Below are positions 18,499 to 27,477 of a DNA stretch of 64,000 nt, one piece after another. Made by a program: the position numbers and the translations under genes. Each line of letters opens with the position of its first letter. Within the stretch, counting starts at the first letter, position 1. Below the pieces are notes generated by a model. The model did not search any database. It saw only the letters and a program-made list of their open reading frames with translations, and was not told where the DNA came from. This DNA comes from Burkholderia sp. GAS332 (GTDB lineage Bacteria; Pseudomonadota; Gammaproteobacteria; Burkholderiales; Burkholderiaceae): contig FSRV01000001.1 of the NCBI GenBank assembly GCA_900142905.1, positions 2,666,001-2,730,000 of the forward strand, given 5' to 3'.

Positions 18499-21033
18499 TC
18501 AGGGAGATGCACTAGCGCTTGCGGGCGCGCTCATGATCTGAGTGGCGGCACCGCCGGCCTCCGGCGGCCCCACGTCGTCCGGCGTGGGTGTCGGTGCGAG
18601 GGCCGGCTCGCCGCTGCCATGCGCCTCACCGTCGACTGCCCTGTTTGCCGGCACAGACGCTGACGCCGGCGCTTGAAGGAGCGGCGGCTGCGGCGGCAGC
18701 GCGCGCGGTTCCACATCCGCGGCGGCTGCAGATGCGGCGGCCGCCGACGCCACGGATGCCGGTGCAGCAGCAACCGTAGTGGTGACAGCAGCAGGCGCAT
18801 GGCGCGTCGTATTGCGCGTGACAACCGGCGCCTGAGTCTTCGCGGGCGACGCTTCGAACAGATGCTGGAACCACTCTCGCAACCTGCCCGAGCGTTCGGC
18901 AAACCAGCCCGGCTCCTGATCGGTCGCGAACCTGACGCGGCTGTCGACCAGCTTCGCCCTTTGCGCACGCTGGAAAAAGTCGCCGACGATCGGCAACGCG
19001 CTGTGCGCCCCCTGGCCCCAATAGTCGCTACGCAAGGTCACGCGGCTGTCGTTGAAGCCGACCCACGACCCTGCCACGAGCTGCGGGGAGATCAGGATGA
19101 ACCAGCCGTCGGCGTTACCCTGAGTCGTGCCCGTCTTGCCCGCGACATCGCCGCGAATCCCGAAACGGGTACGAATGCTCGAACCCGTGCCCCGGCTCAC
19201 CACGTCGCGCATCACGTCGACGAGCGTGCGGGCGGCGTCCGCCGGCAGTTCCTGTTTGGGCGGCACCGGCGCGAACTCGGCCAGCACTTCGCCGTTGCGA
19301 TTTTCAATCCGCGTGACCATCACCGGCTCCACGTAACCACCGAGGTTGGCGATCGTGCCGTAGGCCGAGACCATTTCCTTCAGCGTGACCGGGCTCGTGC
19401 CAAGCGCGAGCGACGGCACCGGGTCGAGTTCGCTGTCGCGCACGCCCATGGCGCGGGCCAGTCGCGCGACCTTGTTCGGGCCGACCGTTTCCATCAACTG
19501 GGCGGTGATCCGGTTGCGGGAATAAGCCAGGCCGTCGCGCAGGCTGATGGCGCGTTCGCTCGGCTCATCCTCGTCGCCCGGACGCCAGACTTCGCCGCCG
19601 GCCAGCGGGATTTCGACGGGCTTGTCGATAAACGTATCGGAGGGTTTAGCGCCGTCTTCGAAGGCCGCGGCGTAGACGAACGGCTTGAAAGTCGAACCCG
19701 GTTGGCGTCGCGCCTGCTGGACGTGGTCGAACGGGTCCTGGCTGAAGTCGCGGCTGCCGATCCATGCCTTGATCTGGCCATTGCGCGGGTCCATGGCGAG
19801 GAAGTCCGCCTGCACCCGGATCTTGGACTCGCACACCGACTGCACCAGGTTGCGGTCGGAGGAGACGCTCTTCATGGCGTCGTCGTCCGTCAGGCCCGCG
19901 TCTTTTGCGGCGCGATAGTCAGGGGTTTCGCGCAGGAACGTCTGCAGCAGGTCGCGGCCGTTCGCACACCCCGCGCGCGTGCCCCACGCCGAGTTGGCGA
20001 TGCCTTGCAACTGGTTGCCCTGCAGGGTCACGGCCTGAGTGGCCATGGTCTGCAAGCGGGAATCGATGGTGGTGCGCACCACCAGTCCGTCGGAATACAT
20101 GTTGTAGTCGTTGCGATCGGCCCATGCCGCGAGCCACTTGCGCAGTTGCTGCGCGAAGTGCGGCGCGGGTCCGGGCGGCTCGGTCTGCCGCTCGAAATCG
20201 ATGCGCAAGGGACGGCGCGAAAGCGTCGCGTAGGCCGCCGGCGTGAGTTTGCCGTACTTGACCATTTGCGCCAGCACCGTGTTGCGCCGCTCCAGGGCGC
20301 GGTCCGGGTTGAGCACCGGGTTGTAGTAGCTATTGCCTTTGAGCATACCGGTGAGCGTCGCGCTTTCCAGCACATTTAGGTCGCCGGCCGATTTGTCGAA
20401 GTAGGTTCGCGCCGCCATCTCGATGCCGTAGGCGTTGTAGAGGAACGGCACCGTGTTGAGGTAGGTCTCGAGGATTTCGTCCTTGGTGTAGAGCGCCTCG
20501 ATCTTGAGGGCTGTGATTGCCTCCTTGATTTTGCGGGTCAGCGTGGGGGCGCGGCCGATCTCGTCCGGATAGAGATTGCGGGCAAGTTGCTGGGTGATGG
20601 TCGAGCCACCCTGGCGGTCGCCGGAAAACGTGTGCAGCGCGGCCGATGCCGTGCGGCGCCAATCCAGCCCGAAATGCTGGTAGAAGCGGTGGTCTTCCGT
20701 GGCGATGAGCGCATTCACCACATTCGGCGAGATGTCCTTGAGGGGCACCCACTCGCGGTTTGAGGGCTTGAATTCGGCCAGCAGTTTGCCGTCTGCCGAG
20801 AGAATTTGTGCTGGTTGCTCGATTTTCGCCTTACGGATGTCGCCGATGCTCGGTGTGAACGGGATCAGGGCGAGCACATACAGGACGAAGAGCGCCGGGA
20901 TGGCGGCACAGGCCCATGTCACGCCGCGGCGGGTGGGATGGCGCAGGTGCCAGAGGGCCTGGGCGATGAGCGGGTTCGCCAGGGTTAGCCCTTTTTCAAG
21001 GATCTGTAGGAATTGGGGGATCAGGCGCTTCAC
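18499..21033 (-). CDS. Bifunctional penicillin-binding protein (class A, transglycosylase/transpeptidase)
   Basis: About 844 residues from the GTG at 21033. One N-terminal membrane anchor (IPALFVLYVLALIPF). The GT51 domain shows ATEDHRFYQHFGLD near residue 110 and GGSTITQQLARNL. The transpeptidase domain has the active Ser in PGSTFKPF (near 445), SRN (near 503) and KTGT (near 631). The last 100 or so residues are an Ala/Pro/Ser-rich tail. It builds and cross-links peptidoglycan at the outer face of the inner membrane. The frame stays open to 21411, but that part is the translation of an intergenic repeat and is probably not protein. The GTG lacks a clear ribosome site, so the start is uncertain. 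Confidence 0.88.
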   Translation of the reverse strand: MKRLIPQFLQILEKGLTLANPLIAQALWHLRHPTRRGVTWACAAIPALFVLYVLALIPFTPSIGDIRKAKIEQPAQILSADGKLLAEFKPSNREWVPLKDISPNVVNALIATEDHRFYQHFGLDWRRTASAALHTFSGDRQGGSTITQQLARNLYPDEIGRAPTLTRKIKEAITALKIEALYTKDEILETYLNTVPFLYNAYGIEMAARTYFDKSAGDLNVLESATLTGMLKGNSYYNPVLNPDRALERRNTVLAQMVKYGKLTPAAYATLSRRPLRIDFERQTEPPGPAPHFAQQLRKWLAAWADRNDYNMYSDGLVVRTTIDSRLQTMATQAVTLQGNQLQGIANSAWGTRAGCANGRDLLQTFLRETPDYRAAKDAGLTDDDAMKSVSSDRNLVQSVCESKIRVQADFLAMDPRNGQIKAWIGSRDFSQDPFDHVQQARRQPGSTFKPFVYAAAFEDGAKPSDTFIDKPVEIPLAGGEVWRPGDEDEPSERAISLRDGLAYSRNRITAQLMETVGPNKVARLARAMGVRDSELDPVPSLALGTSPVTLKEMVSAYGTIANLGGYVEPVMVTRIENRNGEVLAEFAPVPPKQELPADAARTLVDVMRDVVSRGTGSSIRTRFGIRGDVAGKTGTTQGNADGWFILISPQLVAGSWVGFNDSRVTLRSDYWGQGAHSALPIVGDFFQRAQRAKLVDSRVRFATDQEPGWFAERSGRLREWFQHLFEASPAKTQAPVVTRNTTRHAPAAVTTTVAAAPASVASAAAASAAAADVEPRALPPQPPLLQAPASASVPANRAVDGEAHGSGEPALAPTPTPDDVGPPEAGGAATQIMSAPASASASP

Positions 21034-21204
21034 TCGGGGGTACCGTTCTGCTTGACGAAGGCGGTATCGTATCAAGAGGGGGCCGGGTGGCGGTTTTGGT
21101 TGTTGTTTGGGCGCCTGCGGCGCGGGGGTTGTTTGGGGTTTTTGCCTGCGCGGCGCGGGTTTTTGTGTGCCTGTGGCGTTGGGCTTTCCTTGATCTATTT
21201 GCCT

Positions 21205-21443
21205 TCGCGGCGCTTGTTTCTGTTTGCCTACGGTGTTGGCCTTTCCTTGATTTCTTAGTGGTTTATTAGCGTTGCCCCTGTGCGGGGCGGCACTTACTTT
21301 CTTTGCCGCCGCAAAGAAAGATAAGCAAAGAAAGCGGCTAGAACCCCCTGCTAAGCGGGTCCCTCGCACAGTTACGGTAGTGGTGCATCTGGAATCTGGG
21401 TTCTCGCACATTCGGCGTCAGTGACAAGGGCGTCATACTTCCG
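21205..21443 (-). repeat. Intergenic repeat family, copy A (upstream of the penicillin-binding protein)
   Basis: Read on the minus strand it runs: GAAGTATGAC, CCTTGTCACT, a conserved CAGATTCCAGATG block, GGGACCCGCTTAGCAGGGG, a perfect hairpin (21297-21320, arm CTTTCTTTGC, four-base loop), GTGCCGCCCCGCACAGGGGC, AACGCTAAT, AAGGAAAGGCCAAC, then decaying short repeats of the form GCCGCAGGCAAA. Two more copies occur near 21815-23505 and 44455-44700. The copy reads toward the penicillin-binding-protein gene. Boundaries are approximate. Confidence 0.85.
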
Positions 21444-21569
21444 GCGGCGCTGCGCGCGCCGAAGCGTAACTTCTTAAAACCGCCCGCTACGGTTTGGCGT
21501 TCGAGCTTTACTCAACATTGCGCCTCGCCGTTGCATCACCACCGCAACCACACCTGCCACCGCGACTGG

Positions 21570-21611
21570 GGTCTGGGTCTGGGTCTGGGTCTGGGTCTGG
21601 GTCTGGGTCTG
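21570..21611. repeat. Hexanucleotide microsatellite (GGTCTG x7)
   Basis: Seven exact tandem copies of GGTCTG in non-coding DNA between repeat copies A and B. In one minus-strand frame it would encode a Thr-Gln run, but that frame is short and has no support as a gene. The rest of 21444-21814 holds no recognisable gene. Confidence 0.9.
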
Positions 21612-21814
21612 AGGCCGGCGGCTACGACTACGGCTAAAGGTGCAGGTGCAACTGTGGCTGCGCCCATCACACACTGATATTTCATTCCAAGTAGGGGCTC
21701 ATGCGTAATTGCAGCGGGGTCTCGCCGAGGCGAAGCCGATGGCTCCCATCGCCCTTGAACGAAGCTCAGGTTTCCCTGGCAGACCCATCCGCGACGCACG
21801 CAGTGCGGAGTGGG

Positions 21815-21979
21815 AGCTGATGAGTGCTTTGTCACTAACGCGGAGTGTGCGAGGGCACGGATTCCAGATGCACCACTACCGTGGCTGTGCGGGGGACCCG
21901 CTTAGCAGGGGCTTCGAGCCCGCTTTCTTTGCTTATCTTTCTTTGCGGCGGCAAAGAAAGTAAGTGCCGCCCCGCACAG
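21815..21979 (+). repeat. Intergenic repeat family, copy B, left part (interrupted by the IS)
   Basis: Matches copy A and C from the GCTTTGTCACT block through the hairpin (21937-21960) to CCCCGCACAG, where it is cut by the insertion sequence. The remainder resumes at 23349. In copy C the same sequence is continuous, which proves the interruption. Confidence 0.88.
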
Positions 21980-23348
21980 CAATGCTCTCAACTTAAGCCC
22001 CATTTCATCAAGCAAGCTTGTACGCGAGATGGTGATGGGGCTTGGCTTTTCTGGGCGGTCGTGGGTAAGAGCGCGAGGGCTGGATACGACATCGGGCCTG
22101 GTGGATGGCCGGCATGACTTTGGGCAGCAGGTTCAGGCAGTGTTCAATCCGTAGCAGGCACGCGCCGAGGATCGGCTTGAGGGCACCCAGCGCATAAACA
22201 CGGTCAGGACGGCTGGCAGGTGCGTCATCGTGAGACGCATCGTCGAGATCGCTGAGCAGTGTGCACAGGTTGTCGGCGACGGTTTTTGCGCCGAAGTCCT
22301 GCTGCAGCGCCAGGTAGTCCAGCCCCGTGACGGCCTCCAGCCGCAGCCGGTGCTTGAGCCGTTTGAACGCTTCCTCGATGCGCCAGCGCTGATGATAGAG
22401 CGCCCCGAAGGTGGCAGCCGGATAGCGCTGGCGATCGAGCAGCGAGGTCATCAGCACGCGAACACGTCCGCCAGGAGTGACATCGCGGATCAGGCGCACC
22501 GTGGTGGGCGTGCGCACCAGTTCATAGTCAAGGGCGTCCTGTTCATTGGGCGCGGCCAGTGTCACGATTCGCTCAGCCTCGCCACTGCGCGCAAAGGCGG
22601 TGACGCACGTCCAGGCGCGTGCATCCACGCGCAGACAGAACGGGATCTCGCGCTGCGCCAGCGCGGCCACCATCATGTTGCCGAGATAGCCGCGATCGAG
22701 CAGCAGCAGATCGGTGTGCGGTTGCAGTACGTCCAGCGCTTCGAACAGCATCTGCCGCTCGGAGCCGTCGGCCGGATGAAGCGCGGCGTGCAGGGTCAGT
22801 TCGGGCCCCGGCAGGAACAGCGCAAATGCGTAGTGGTCGGCGCGCAGATCATGGCCTTCGCGCGTGCCTACCCGCAGACGGCTACCGTCGGCTGCGACCA
22901 GCCTCAGGCCATTCCAGCGCATCGAATCAATGTAGGGTTGGGCCAGCTCGATCAGGCGCGCGCGGGCCAGTTCGAACAGCTCGGCCGACAGGCCGCGGCG
23001 CGCCTTGCTGAAGGCCTGTGCACTTACCGCCCGGGTGCGCACCGTTTGCCCGCGCAACGCGCCAAACAGCCCATCGAGCTCGGCCTGCACGCTCGTGCGC
23101 ATGCCCGACATCATCAACGCTGCTATGCGTGGCAGCGTCAGGATGCGATTGCGGGTAAAGGCAGTGGGAGAACGGCGAACACGCTCAGCGAGCGCCGGAT
23201 CGAACAGGAAATCGGAGAACTCAGCCAGGAGTTGGGAAGACGCTGGTATTTGAGTTCATATCGTTTATTTATCAATCAGTTATGCGATGAAGTTTACAGG
23301 GCAAACGCCCCGTATACAAGCCCTTTCGGGCTTAAGTTGAGAGCATTG
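21980..23348 (-). mobile_element. IS4-family insertion sequence, 1369 bp
   Basis: Bounded by 21-bp perfect terminal inverted repeats beginning CAATGCTCTCAACTTAAG and flanked by a 10-bp direct repeat CCCCGCACAG (21970-21979 and 23349-23358). The target is single in the uninterrupted copy C, so this is a true target-site duplication, within the size expected for IS4 elements. One transposase gene reads on the minus strand. Perfect ends and an intact duplication suggest a recent insertion. Confidence 0.93.
22008..23117 (-). CDS. IS4-family transposase (5' end uncertain, possibly frameshifted)
   Basis: 369 residues from the first in-frame ATG. DDE residues: Asp in VAADGSRLRVG, Asp in LLLDRGYLG, Glu in the YREK box (YHQRWRIEEAFKRLK with Tyr-2-Arg-3-Glu-6-Lys, exact for IS4). 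The family-like sequence continues upstream in this frame without an ATG (for example LLAEFSDFLFDPALAERVRR, LTLPRIAALMMSG) up to a stop at 23256-23258. The natural ATG at 23259 is one base out of frame. So the gene either starts at a rare codon or has lost its start by a frameshift. Confidence 0.85.
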   Translation of the reverse strand: MMMSGMRTSVQAELDGLFGALRGQTVRTRAVSAQAFSKARRGLSAELFELARARLIELAQPYIDSMRWNGLRLVAADGSRLRVGTREGHDLRADHYAFALFLPGPELTLHAALHPADGSERQMLFEALDVLQPHTDLLLLDRGYLGNMMVAALAQREIPFCLRVDARAWTCVTAFARSGEAERIVTLAAPNEQDALDYELVRTPTTVRLIRDVTPGGRVRVLMTSLLDRQRYPAATFGALYHQRWRIEEAFKRLKHRLRLEAVTGLDYLALQQDFGAKTVADNLCTLLSDLDDASHDDAPASRPDRVYALGALKPILGACLLRIEHCLNLLPKVMPAIHQARCRIQPSRSYPRPPRKAKPHHHLAYKLA

Positions 23349-23505
23349 CCCCGCACAGGGGCAACGCTAATAGACCAATAACAAATCAAGGAAAGGCCAA
23401 CGCCGTAGGCATACAGACAGAAAGCGCCAAGCAGGCAACCAGCTCAACGAAATCCCAACGCCGCAGGCAAACAGACGAACAAACCGCCGACCAGGCAAAA
23501 CACCA
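23349..23505 (+). repeat. Intergenic repeat family, copy B, right part
   Basis: Resumes with the duplicated target CCCCGCACAG, then GGGCAACGCTAATAGACC, AAGGAAAGGCCAACGCCG and degenerate CAGGCAAACAGAC-type units until just before the fabV promoter region. Co-oriented with fabV. Confidence 0.85.
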
Positions 23506-23510
23506 ACCAC

Positions 23511-23516
23511 TATAAT
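23511..23516 (+). promoter_or_regulatory. Candidate -10 box of fabV
   Basis: A perfect TATAAT, 28 bases before the fabV ATG, in a region otherwise made of the intergenic repeat tail. No good -35 hexamer is visible about 17 bases upstream, so the promoter may be weak or activator-dependent. Confidence 0.45.
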
Positions 23517-23543
23517 GTCGGCAATTCTGACAAGAGGTGCTTC

Positions 23544-24740
23544 ATGATCATCAAACCGCGCGTGCGTGGCTTCATCTGTGTATCGACCCATCCGACCGGC
23601 TGCGAAGCCAACGTCAAGGAACAGATCGAATACGTCAAGGCACGCGGCCCCATCGCCAATGGCCCGAAGAAAGTGCTCGTGATCGGCGCCTCCACCGGCT
23701 ACGGCCTCGCCGCCCGCATCAGCGCCGCGTTCGGCGCCGACGCCGACACCCTCGGCGTGTTCTTCGAGCGCGCAGGCAGCGAAACCAAAGCCGGCACCGC
23801 AGGCTGGTACAACACCGCCGCCTTCGAGAAATTCGCCAGGGAAAAAGGCCTGTACGCCACCAGCATCAACGGCGACGCCTTCTCCGACGAAGTCAAACAA
23901 CGCACCATCGAGGTCATCAAGCGCGATCTCGGCCAAGTCGACCTGGTGGTCTACAGTCTCGCCGCGCCCAAGCGCACGCATCCGAAAACCGGCGAAGTAT
24001 TCACCTCGACCCTGAAGCCGGTCGGCAAGGCCGTCAATCTGCGTGGCATCGACACCGACAAGGAAGTCATCAAGGAAACCGTCCTTGAACCCGCCACGCA
24101 AGAGGAAATCGACAACACCGTCGCAGTGATGGGCGGCGAAGACTGGCAGATGTGGATCGATGCCCTCCTCAACGCCGGCGTGCTCGCCGACGGCGCGAAG
24201 ACGACCGCATTCACGTACCTCGGCGAAAAAATCACGCACGACATCTACTGGAACGGCTCGATCGGCGCGGCCAAGAAAGATCTCGACCAGAAAGTGCTCG
24301 GCATCCGCGAAAAACTCGCGGCCAAGGGCGGCGATGCACGCGTCTCGGTGCTCAAGGCCGTCGTGACGCAAGCCAGTTCCGCGATCCCGATGATGCCGCT
24401 GTATCTGTCGCTGCTCTTCAAGGTCATGAAGGAAAAAGGCACACACGAAGGCTGTATCGAGCAGGTCTACGGACTCTACAAAGACAGCATGTACGGCGCG
24501 ACCCCGCACATCGATGAAGACGGCCGTCTGCGCGCCGACTACAAGGAACTCGATCCCGAGGTGCAAGCCCGCGTCCAGGCACTCTGGACTCAGGTGACCA
24601 ACGATAACATCTACGAACTCACCGACTTCAGCGGCTACAAGACCGACTTCCTGCGTCTGTTCGGATTCGAGATCGCCGGCGTGGACTATGAAGCCGACGT
24701 CAATCCGGACGTGCAGATTCCCGGACTCGTGCAGGTCTGA
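23544..24740 (+). CDS. fabV: Enoyl-[acyl-carrier-protein] reductase, FabV type
   Basis: 398 residues, exact FabV length. N-terminal [12 protein letters not shown] and the long-form Rossmann motif [14 protein letters not shown] identify the family. The active-site Tyr-x8-Lys is seen as [10 protein letters not shown]. The enzyme performs the last reduction of fatty-acid elongation using NADH. FabV enzymes are known to be much less sensitive to triclosan than FabI. Ribosome site AAGAGGTG. Its upstream region is a repeat copy split by the IS; the TATAAT at 23511 lies on the fabV side, so expression need not depend on the interrupted part. Confidence 0.96.
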   Translation: MIIKPRVRGFICVSTHPTGCEANVKEQIEYVKARGPIANGPKKVLVIGASTGYGLAARISAAFGADADTLGVFFERAGSETKAGTAGWYNTAAFEKFAREKGLYATSINGDAFSDEVKQRTIEVIKRDLGQVDLVVYSLAAPKRTHPKTGEVFTSTLKPVGKAVNLRGIDTDKEVIKETVLEPATQEEIDNTVAVMGGEDWQMWIDALLNAGVLADGAKTTAFTYLGEKITHDIYWNGSIGAAKKDLDQKVLGIREKLAAKGGDARVSVLKAVVTQASSAIPMMPLYLSLLFKVMKEKGTHEGCIEQVYGLYKDSMYGATPHIDEDGRLRADYKELDPEVQARVQALWTQVTNDNIYELTDFSGYKTDFLRLFGFEIAGVDYEADVNPDVQIPGLVQV

Positions 24741-24745
24741 CGTTT

Positions 24746-24774
24746 GTTTGCGGGGTTCATACGACCCCGCAAAC
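24746..24774 (+). terminator. Hairpin terminator after fabV
   Basis: GTTTGCGGGG (24746-24755) and CCCCGCAAAC (24765-24774) form a perfect 10-bp stem with a nine-base loop, five bases past the fabV stop. A short T-rich stretch follows. Confidence 0.65.
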
Positions 24775-24834
24775 CGTGCGTTTCAGTGTGATCGGCAGCT
24801 CATCCTGGGCTAACAACACGAGGACCGGCGCACG

Positions 24835-25413
24835 ATGACGTTCGAGGCAGGCGAAGCGGCGATGTGGCGGCTCGTACAGCGCCACACAGGGCGAGTGGGA
24901 TACCGGCGCGGCGTCAAGTCCGAAGGACTTTTAGCGAACCCGCCGGTCATCGATTGCTCAGGATGGACCGCCCTGCTTCTTACGCAGGCGCTGCAAGCGG
25001 AAAACGAGGCGGCTTCCCGCGGGGCGGCCCCCCACATGGTGTTTGCCGCTGACGACATCGAAGCGCTGCACGTGTGGTCCGATCGGATCATTCACGAGAT
25101 CGAGCGCCGCACAGGATTCATTCTCCAGGGGGCCGAAGTCACGGCCCACACCCTTGCGCGCTGTGCAACCGTCGGCTTGAAAATGGGGGATCCCGCATGG
25201 GCGATCAACCATCCCCGGCCACGCGGGATCACCCACATCGTTCAGATCGTCCGCCGCCCGGAGGATGACGCGCCATTCGTTTCCGAAGCGTTCGGCGGTT
25301 CGGTTGCGGCAGGAATAAGTCTTACGCCGCTGGCGGAGTGGCTTGCCCGCTCGCAGCCGCATATTCTCGCGAACGAAGTGTGGGCAGTGGACCCGTTCAA
25401 AATGGCGTCGTAG
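24835..25413 (+). CDS. Possible NlpC/P60-like cysteine peptidase fold protein
   Basis: 192 residues. The segment VIDCSGWTALLL matches the DCSG nucleophile motif of NlpC/P60 enzymes. A later His in RGITHIVQIVRR and the SEAFGG strand fit the remaining catalytic positions. There is no signal peptide, unlike most cell-wall hydrolases, so a cytoplasmic or exported-by-other-means role is open. GAGG lies 13 bases before the ATG, a loose ribosome site. It stands alone between the fabV terminator and a small secreted protein. The family call is a motif-level inference. Confidence 0.5.
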   Translation: MTFEAGEAAMWRLVQRHTGRVGYRRGVKSEGLLANPPVIDCSGWTALLLTQALQAENEAASRGAAPHMVFAADDIEALHVWSDRIIHEIERRTGFILQGAEVTAHTLARCATVGLKMGDPAWAINHPRPRGITHIVQIVRRPEDDAPFVSEAFGGSVAAGISLTPLAEWLARSQPHILANEVWAVDPFKMAS

Positions 25414-25575
25414 CCGTGATCATCAAGCGTAAAACGGGCGACACCTGCTGGCTGAAACGCTGCCGGTCTGTGCGCTAGACCACACGCCGATCCATGCAAC
25501 CGGTGTAGCGTCGCCCGACGGACGGTTGCCCCATCGTCCGAAAGCCAGTCGTTGCCAACAACGCGGAGACACTCG

Positions 25576-25956
25576 ATGAAATCCCTGCTCGTTCTTGCCG
25601 TCATGATGCTGCCTGCTCTCGCCGCGATGGCGCAGACCACCGGTTCGACGGCATTTCCCGACGATGCCGCAGCGGCATCGGCCTCCGACATTCAGCAGCG
25701 GCTATCCGGTAAGACCTTCAACATCAAACTGGCTGATGGGAGCCTCTGGCACGTCCAGTACAGCACAGATGGCGCATACGACTTCAGCACCAACAAAGGC
25801 TTCACGGACAAGGGCGAATGGAAAGCGGAAGACGGCAAGGTCTGCAGCAAAGGCCACAAGATCGGCAGTTCCTGCAATGAAATTCGCACCAAGGGCGACG
25901 CGATCTTTCTGAAGCGCGACAACGGCGAGGTGGTCGAGTTCGTCGAGCAGCATTGA
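25576..25956 (+). CDS. Small secreted protein of unknown function
   Basis: 126 residues from the ATG at 25576 (GGAGA upstream); an ATG eight codons earlier would spoil the signal peptide. Clear signal peptide MKSLLVLAVMMLPALAAMAQ, so the mature form is about 105 residues in the periplasm. The body has alternating short strands (FNIKLADGSLWHVQY, AYDFSTNKGFTDKGEW) and two Cys (KVCSKG, GSSCNE), resembling small lipocalin- or DUF995-like proteins. I do not recognise a function. Confidence 0.65.
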   Translation: MKSLLVLAVMMLPALAAMAQTTGSTAFPDDAAAASASDIQQRLSGKTFNIKLADGSLWHVQYSTDGAYDFSTNKGFTDKGEWKAEDGKVCSKGHKIGSSCNEIRTKGDAIFLKRDNGEVVEFVEQH

Positions 25957-26033
25957 GCCGCGTTGAACCGCCGGACTACCGGAACCGGTCACGAGACAGC
26001 GTCGGCCGAGCGCCGCCTCTTCAGCGCCCCCTA

Positions 26034-26378
26034 TCAGCAGGGAAACGCCGCCTGAAGCGTGCGCAGAATGGCGAGGCCGATCGGAAAATCGTCTGAAAGG
26101 CCCGGATGATTGGTGAAAAACTGATCAAGCAGCGGATAGACGTTCTGGTTGCCAATCGCGAGATTCTGCGGCGGACAGAACAGCGGCGGACGCTTCTTCG
26201 TCACCAGATCCCCGTTCGCCCATCCCAGCGCGTTGATCGTGCCCGTGATGTAAGCCGCGTAGACCGAGTTGTTGTCGCTATGCGCCCAGAGCTTGTACTG
26301 CGCAGCCGTCATCTCGGCGCTTGCGTTGAGCGTAAAACAGGCCGTCAGCACAGCCAGTGCAAATTTCAATACCCGCAT
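26034..26378 (-). CDS. Rap1a/Tai-like immunity-family protein, secreted
   Basis: 114 residues from the ATG at 26378; the frame is open upstream, but the signal peptide (MRVLKFALAVLTACFTLNASA) fixes this start. The mature part shows the Rap1a/Tai pattern: AAYITGTINAL, then LFCPPQNLAIGNQ, then a C-terminal helix ending LQAAFPC. The family includes periplasmic immunity proteins that neutralise type VI amidase effectors, but many members are orphans of unknown role. No effector gene or type VI component is in the window, so this one may be an orphan or protect against foreign toxins. Confidence 0.65.
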   Translation of the reverse strand: MRVLKFALAVLTACFTLNASAEMTAAQYKLWAHSDNNSVYAAYITGTINALGWANGDLVTKKRPPLFCPPQNLAIGNQNVYPLLDQFFTNHPGLSDDFPIGLAILRTLQAAFPC

Positions 26379-26575
26379 CTTTGAACCTTCAATCTGTGTC
26401 GCAAAAGCGGCCATTGTAGGCGAGTCGGGGGATGCTGCGCAGTAGCACTCGTCGATCAGGAATCCGTAAGCATTTGGCGAGTATTTTTGTAAGCATTCCG
26501 GCGCGATGCAGATCCTTTGTGCCGAAGCCACCGCGCTCACGTTAATGCGTCACGTGAGCAGTGCAAATGCGCTGC

Positions 26576-27199
26576 TTAAGGCGTGCCATTGCGGCAGTAC
26601 GCCAGGTAGCCCGGGCGTGTGGCAAGGCGCGCCATGTAAGCCGTCAGCGCGGGAAAATCGGCGTGTTGCAATGGCGTCTCGAGCCAGCGGTTGACCGAGA
26701 GTGCGATCGGAATGTCCGCCAGCGAAAACGATGACCCGGCGATAAAAGCGCCGGTCGCCTCCAGTTGCCTGTCGACGATGGCAATATGCCTCGCCCAGTT
26801 CGCGCACGACAGATCGATCTGCTGAGGATCCTGATGCGCCGGCGAATGCCGGACCAGCGCGAGAAACGCGTAGCTCCATGCCCGGTTCAATTCGCTCGCC
26901 TGCCAGTCGATCCATTGATCGCACTTCGCGCGCTCGCAAGGGTCGCTCGGATAGAGTGACTTGCCGTCATAGCGGCCGGCCAGGTAACGGATGATTGAGT
27001 TGGATTCCCACAGCACGAACTCGCCGTCCCGGATCACCGGCACCATGGCGTTGGGGTTCAGCGCAACGAATTCGGGCGCGTCAGTCGCCCTGAATCCAGC
27101 ACCCCAGTCCTCCCGTTCAAACGGCAAGCTGAGTTCGGCACATGTCCACAGCACTTTGCGGACGTTGATGGATGAGGCTTTGCCTAGTATCTGGAGCAT
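26576..27199 (-). CDS. Glutathione S-transferase family protein
   Basis: 207 residues from the ATG at 27199. Thioredoxin-like N-domain ([20 protein letters not shown], then [25 protein letters not shown] with the cis-Pro and the glutathione-binding Glu-Ser), then an all-helical C-domain with the SLADIPIA N-capping motif. The active residue is probably Ser in SSINV. Cytosolic; substrate unknown. An upstream in-frame ATG at 27298 would add an unrelated 33-residue leader. It is transcribed alone. Confidence 0.88.
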   Translation of the reverse strand: MLQILGKASSINVRKVLWTCAELSLPFEREDWGAGFRATDAPEFVALNPNAMVPVIRDGEFVLWESNSIIRYLAGRYDGKSLYPSDPCERAKCDQWIDWQASELNRAWSYAFLALVRHSPAHQDPQQIDLSCANWARHIAIVDRQLEATGAFIAGSSFSLADIPIALSVNRWLETPLQHADFPALTAYMARLATRPGYLAYCRNGTP

Positions 27200-27477
27200 G
27201 GGATCGTCGCCGCTCGTTCGGTCGCTATGGAAGAATTTCACCGGGAATCCGGTTCGAATCGTAGCGTATCCGTGGTGCGATGACGCGGACATAGACACTT
27301 TGCGCGGCGTGCGCTGGGCCAGCCGCCAACCATGCCTTGTTGCGGCTTTATCGGTTAAGCGCCCTTACATTCACTGTGACGAGAAAGTCGCCAACACCGC
27401 GCTGACTGTGCTGAACCCCTTCGCTCACAGTCAGCCGGCGTCAAAACAGAGGGCCGGTTAAAGCCAATTCAAACCCG

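Noticed and set aside
21474..21674. Minus-strand frame through the hexanucleotide array
   Set aside because: It consists of a Thr-Gln run from the microsatellite and Arg/Ser-rich flanks; no gene signal.
21815..23505. Genomic island or integrated element around the IS
   Set aside because: There is only one IS, in a repeat copy, between core genes (a penicillin-binding protein and fabV); no integrase, tRNA boundary or cargo.
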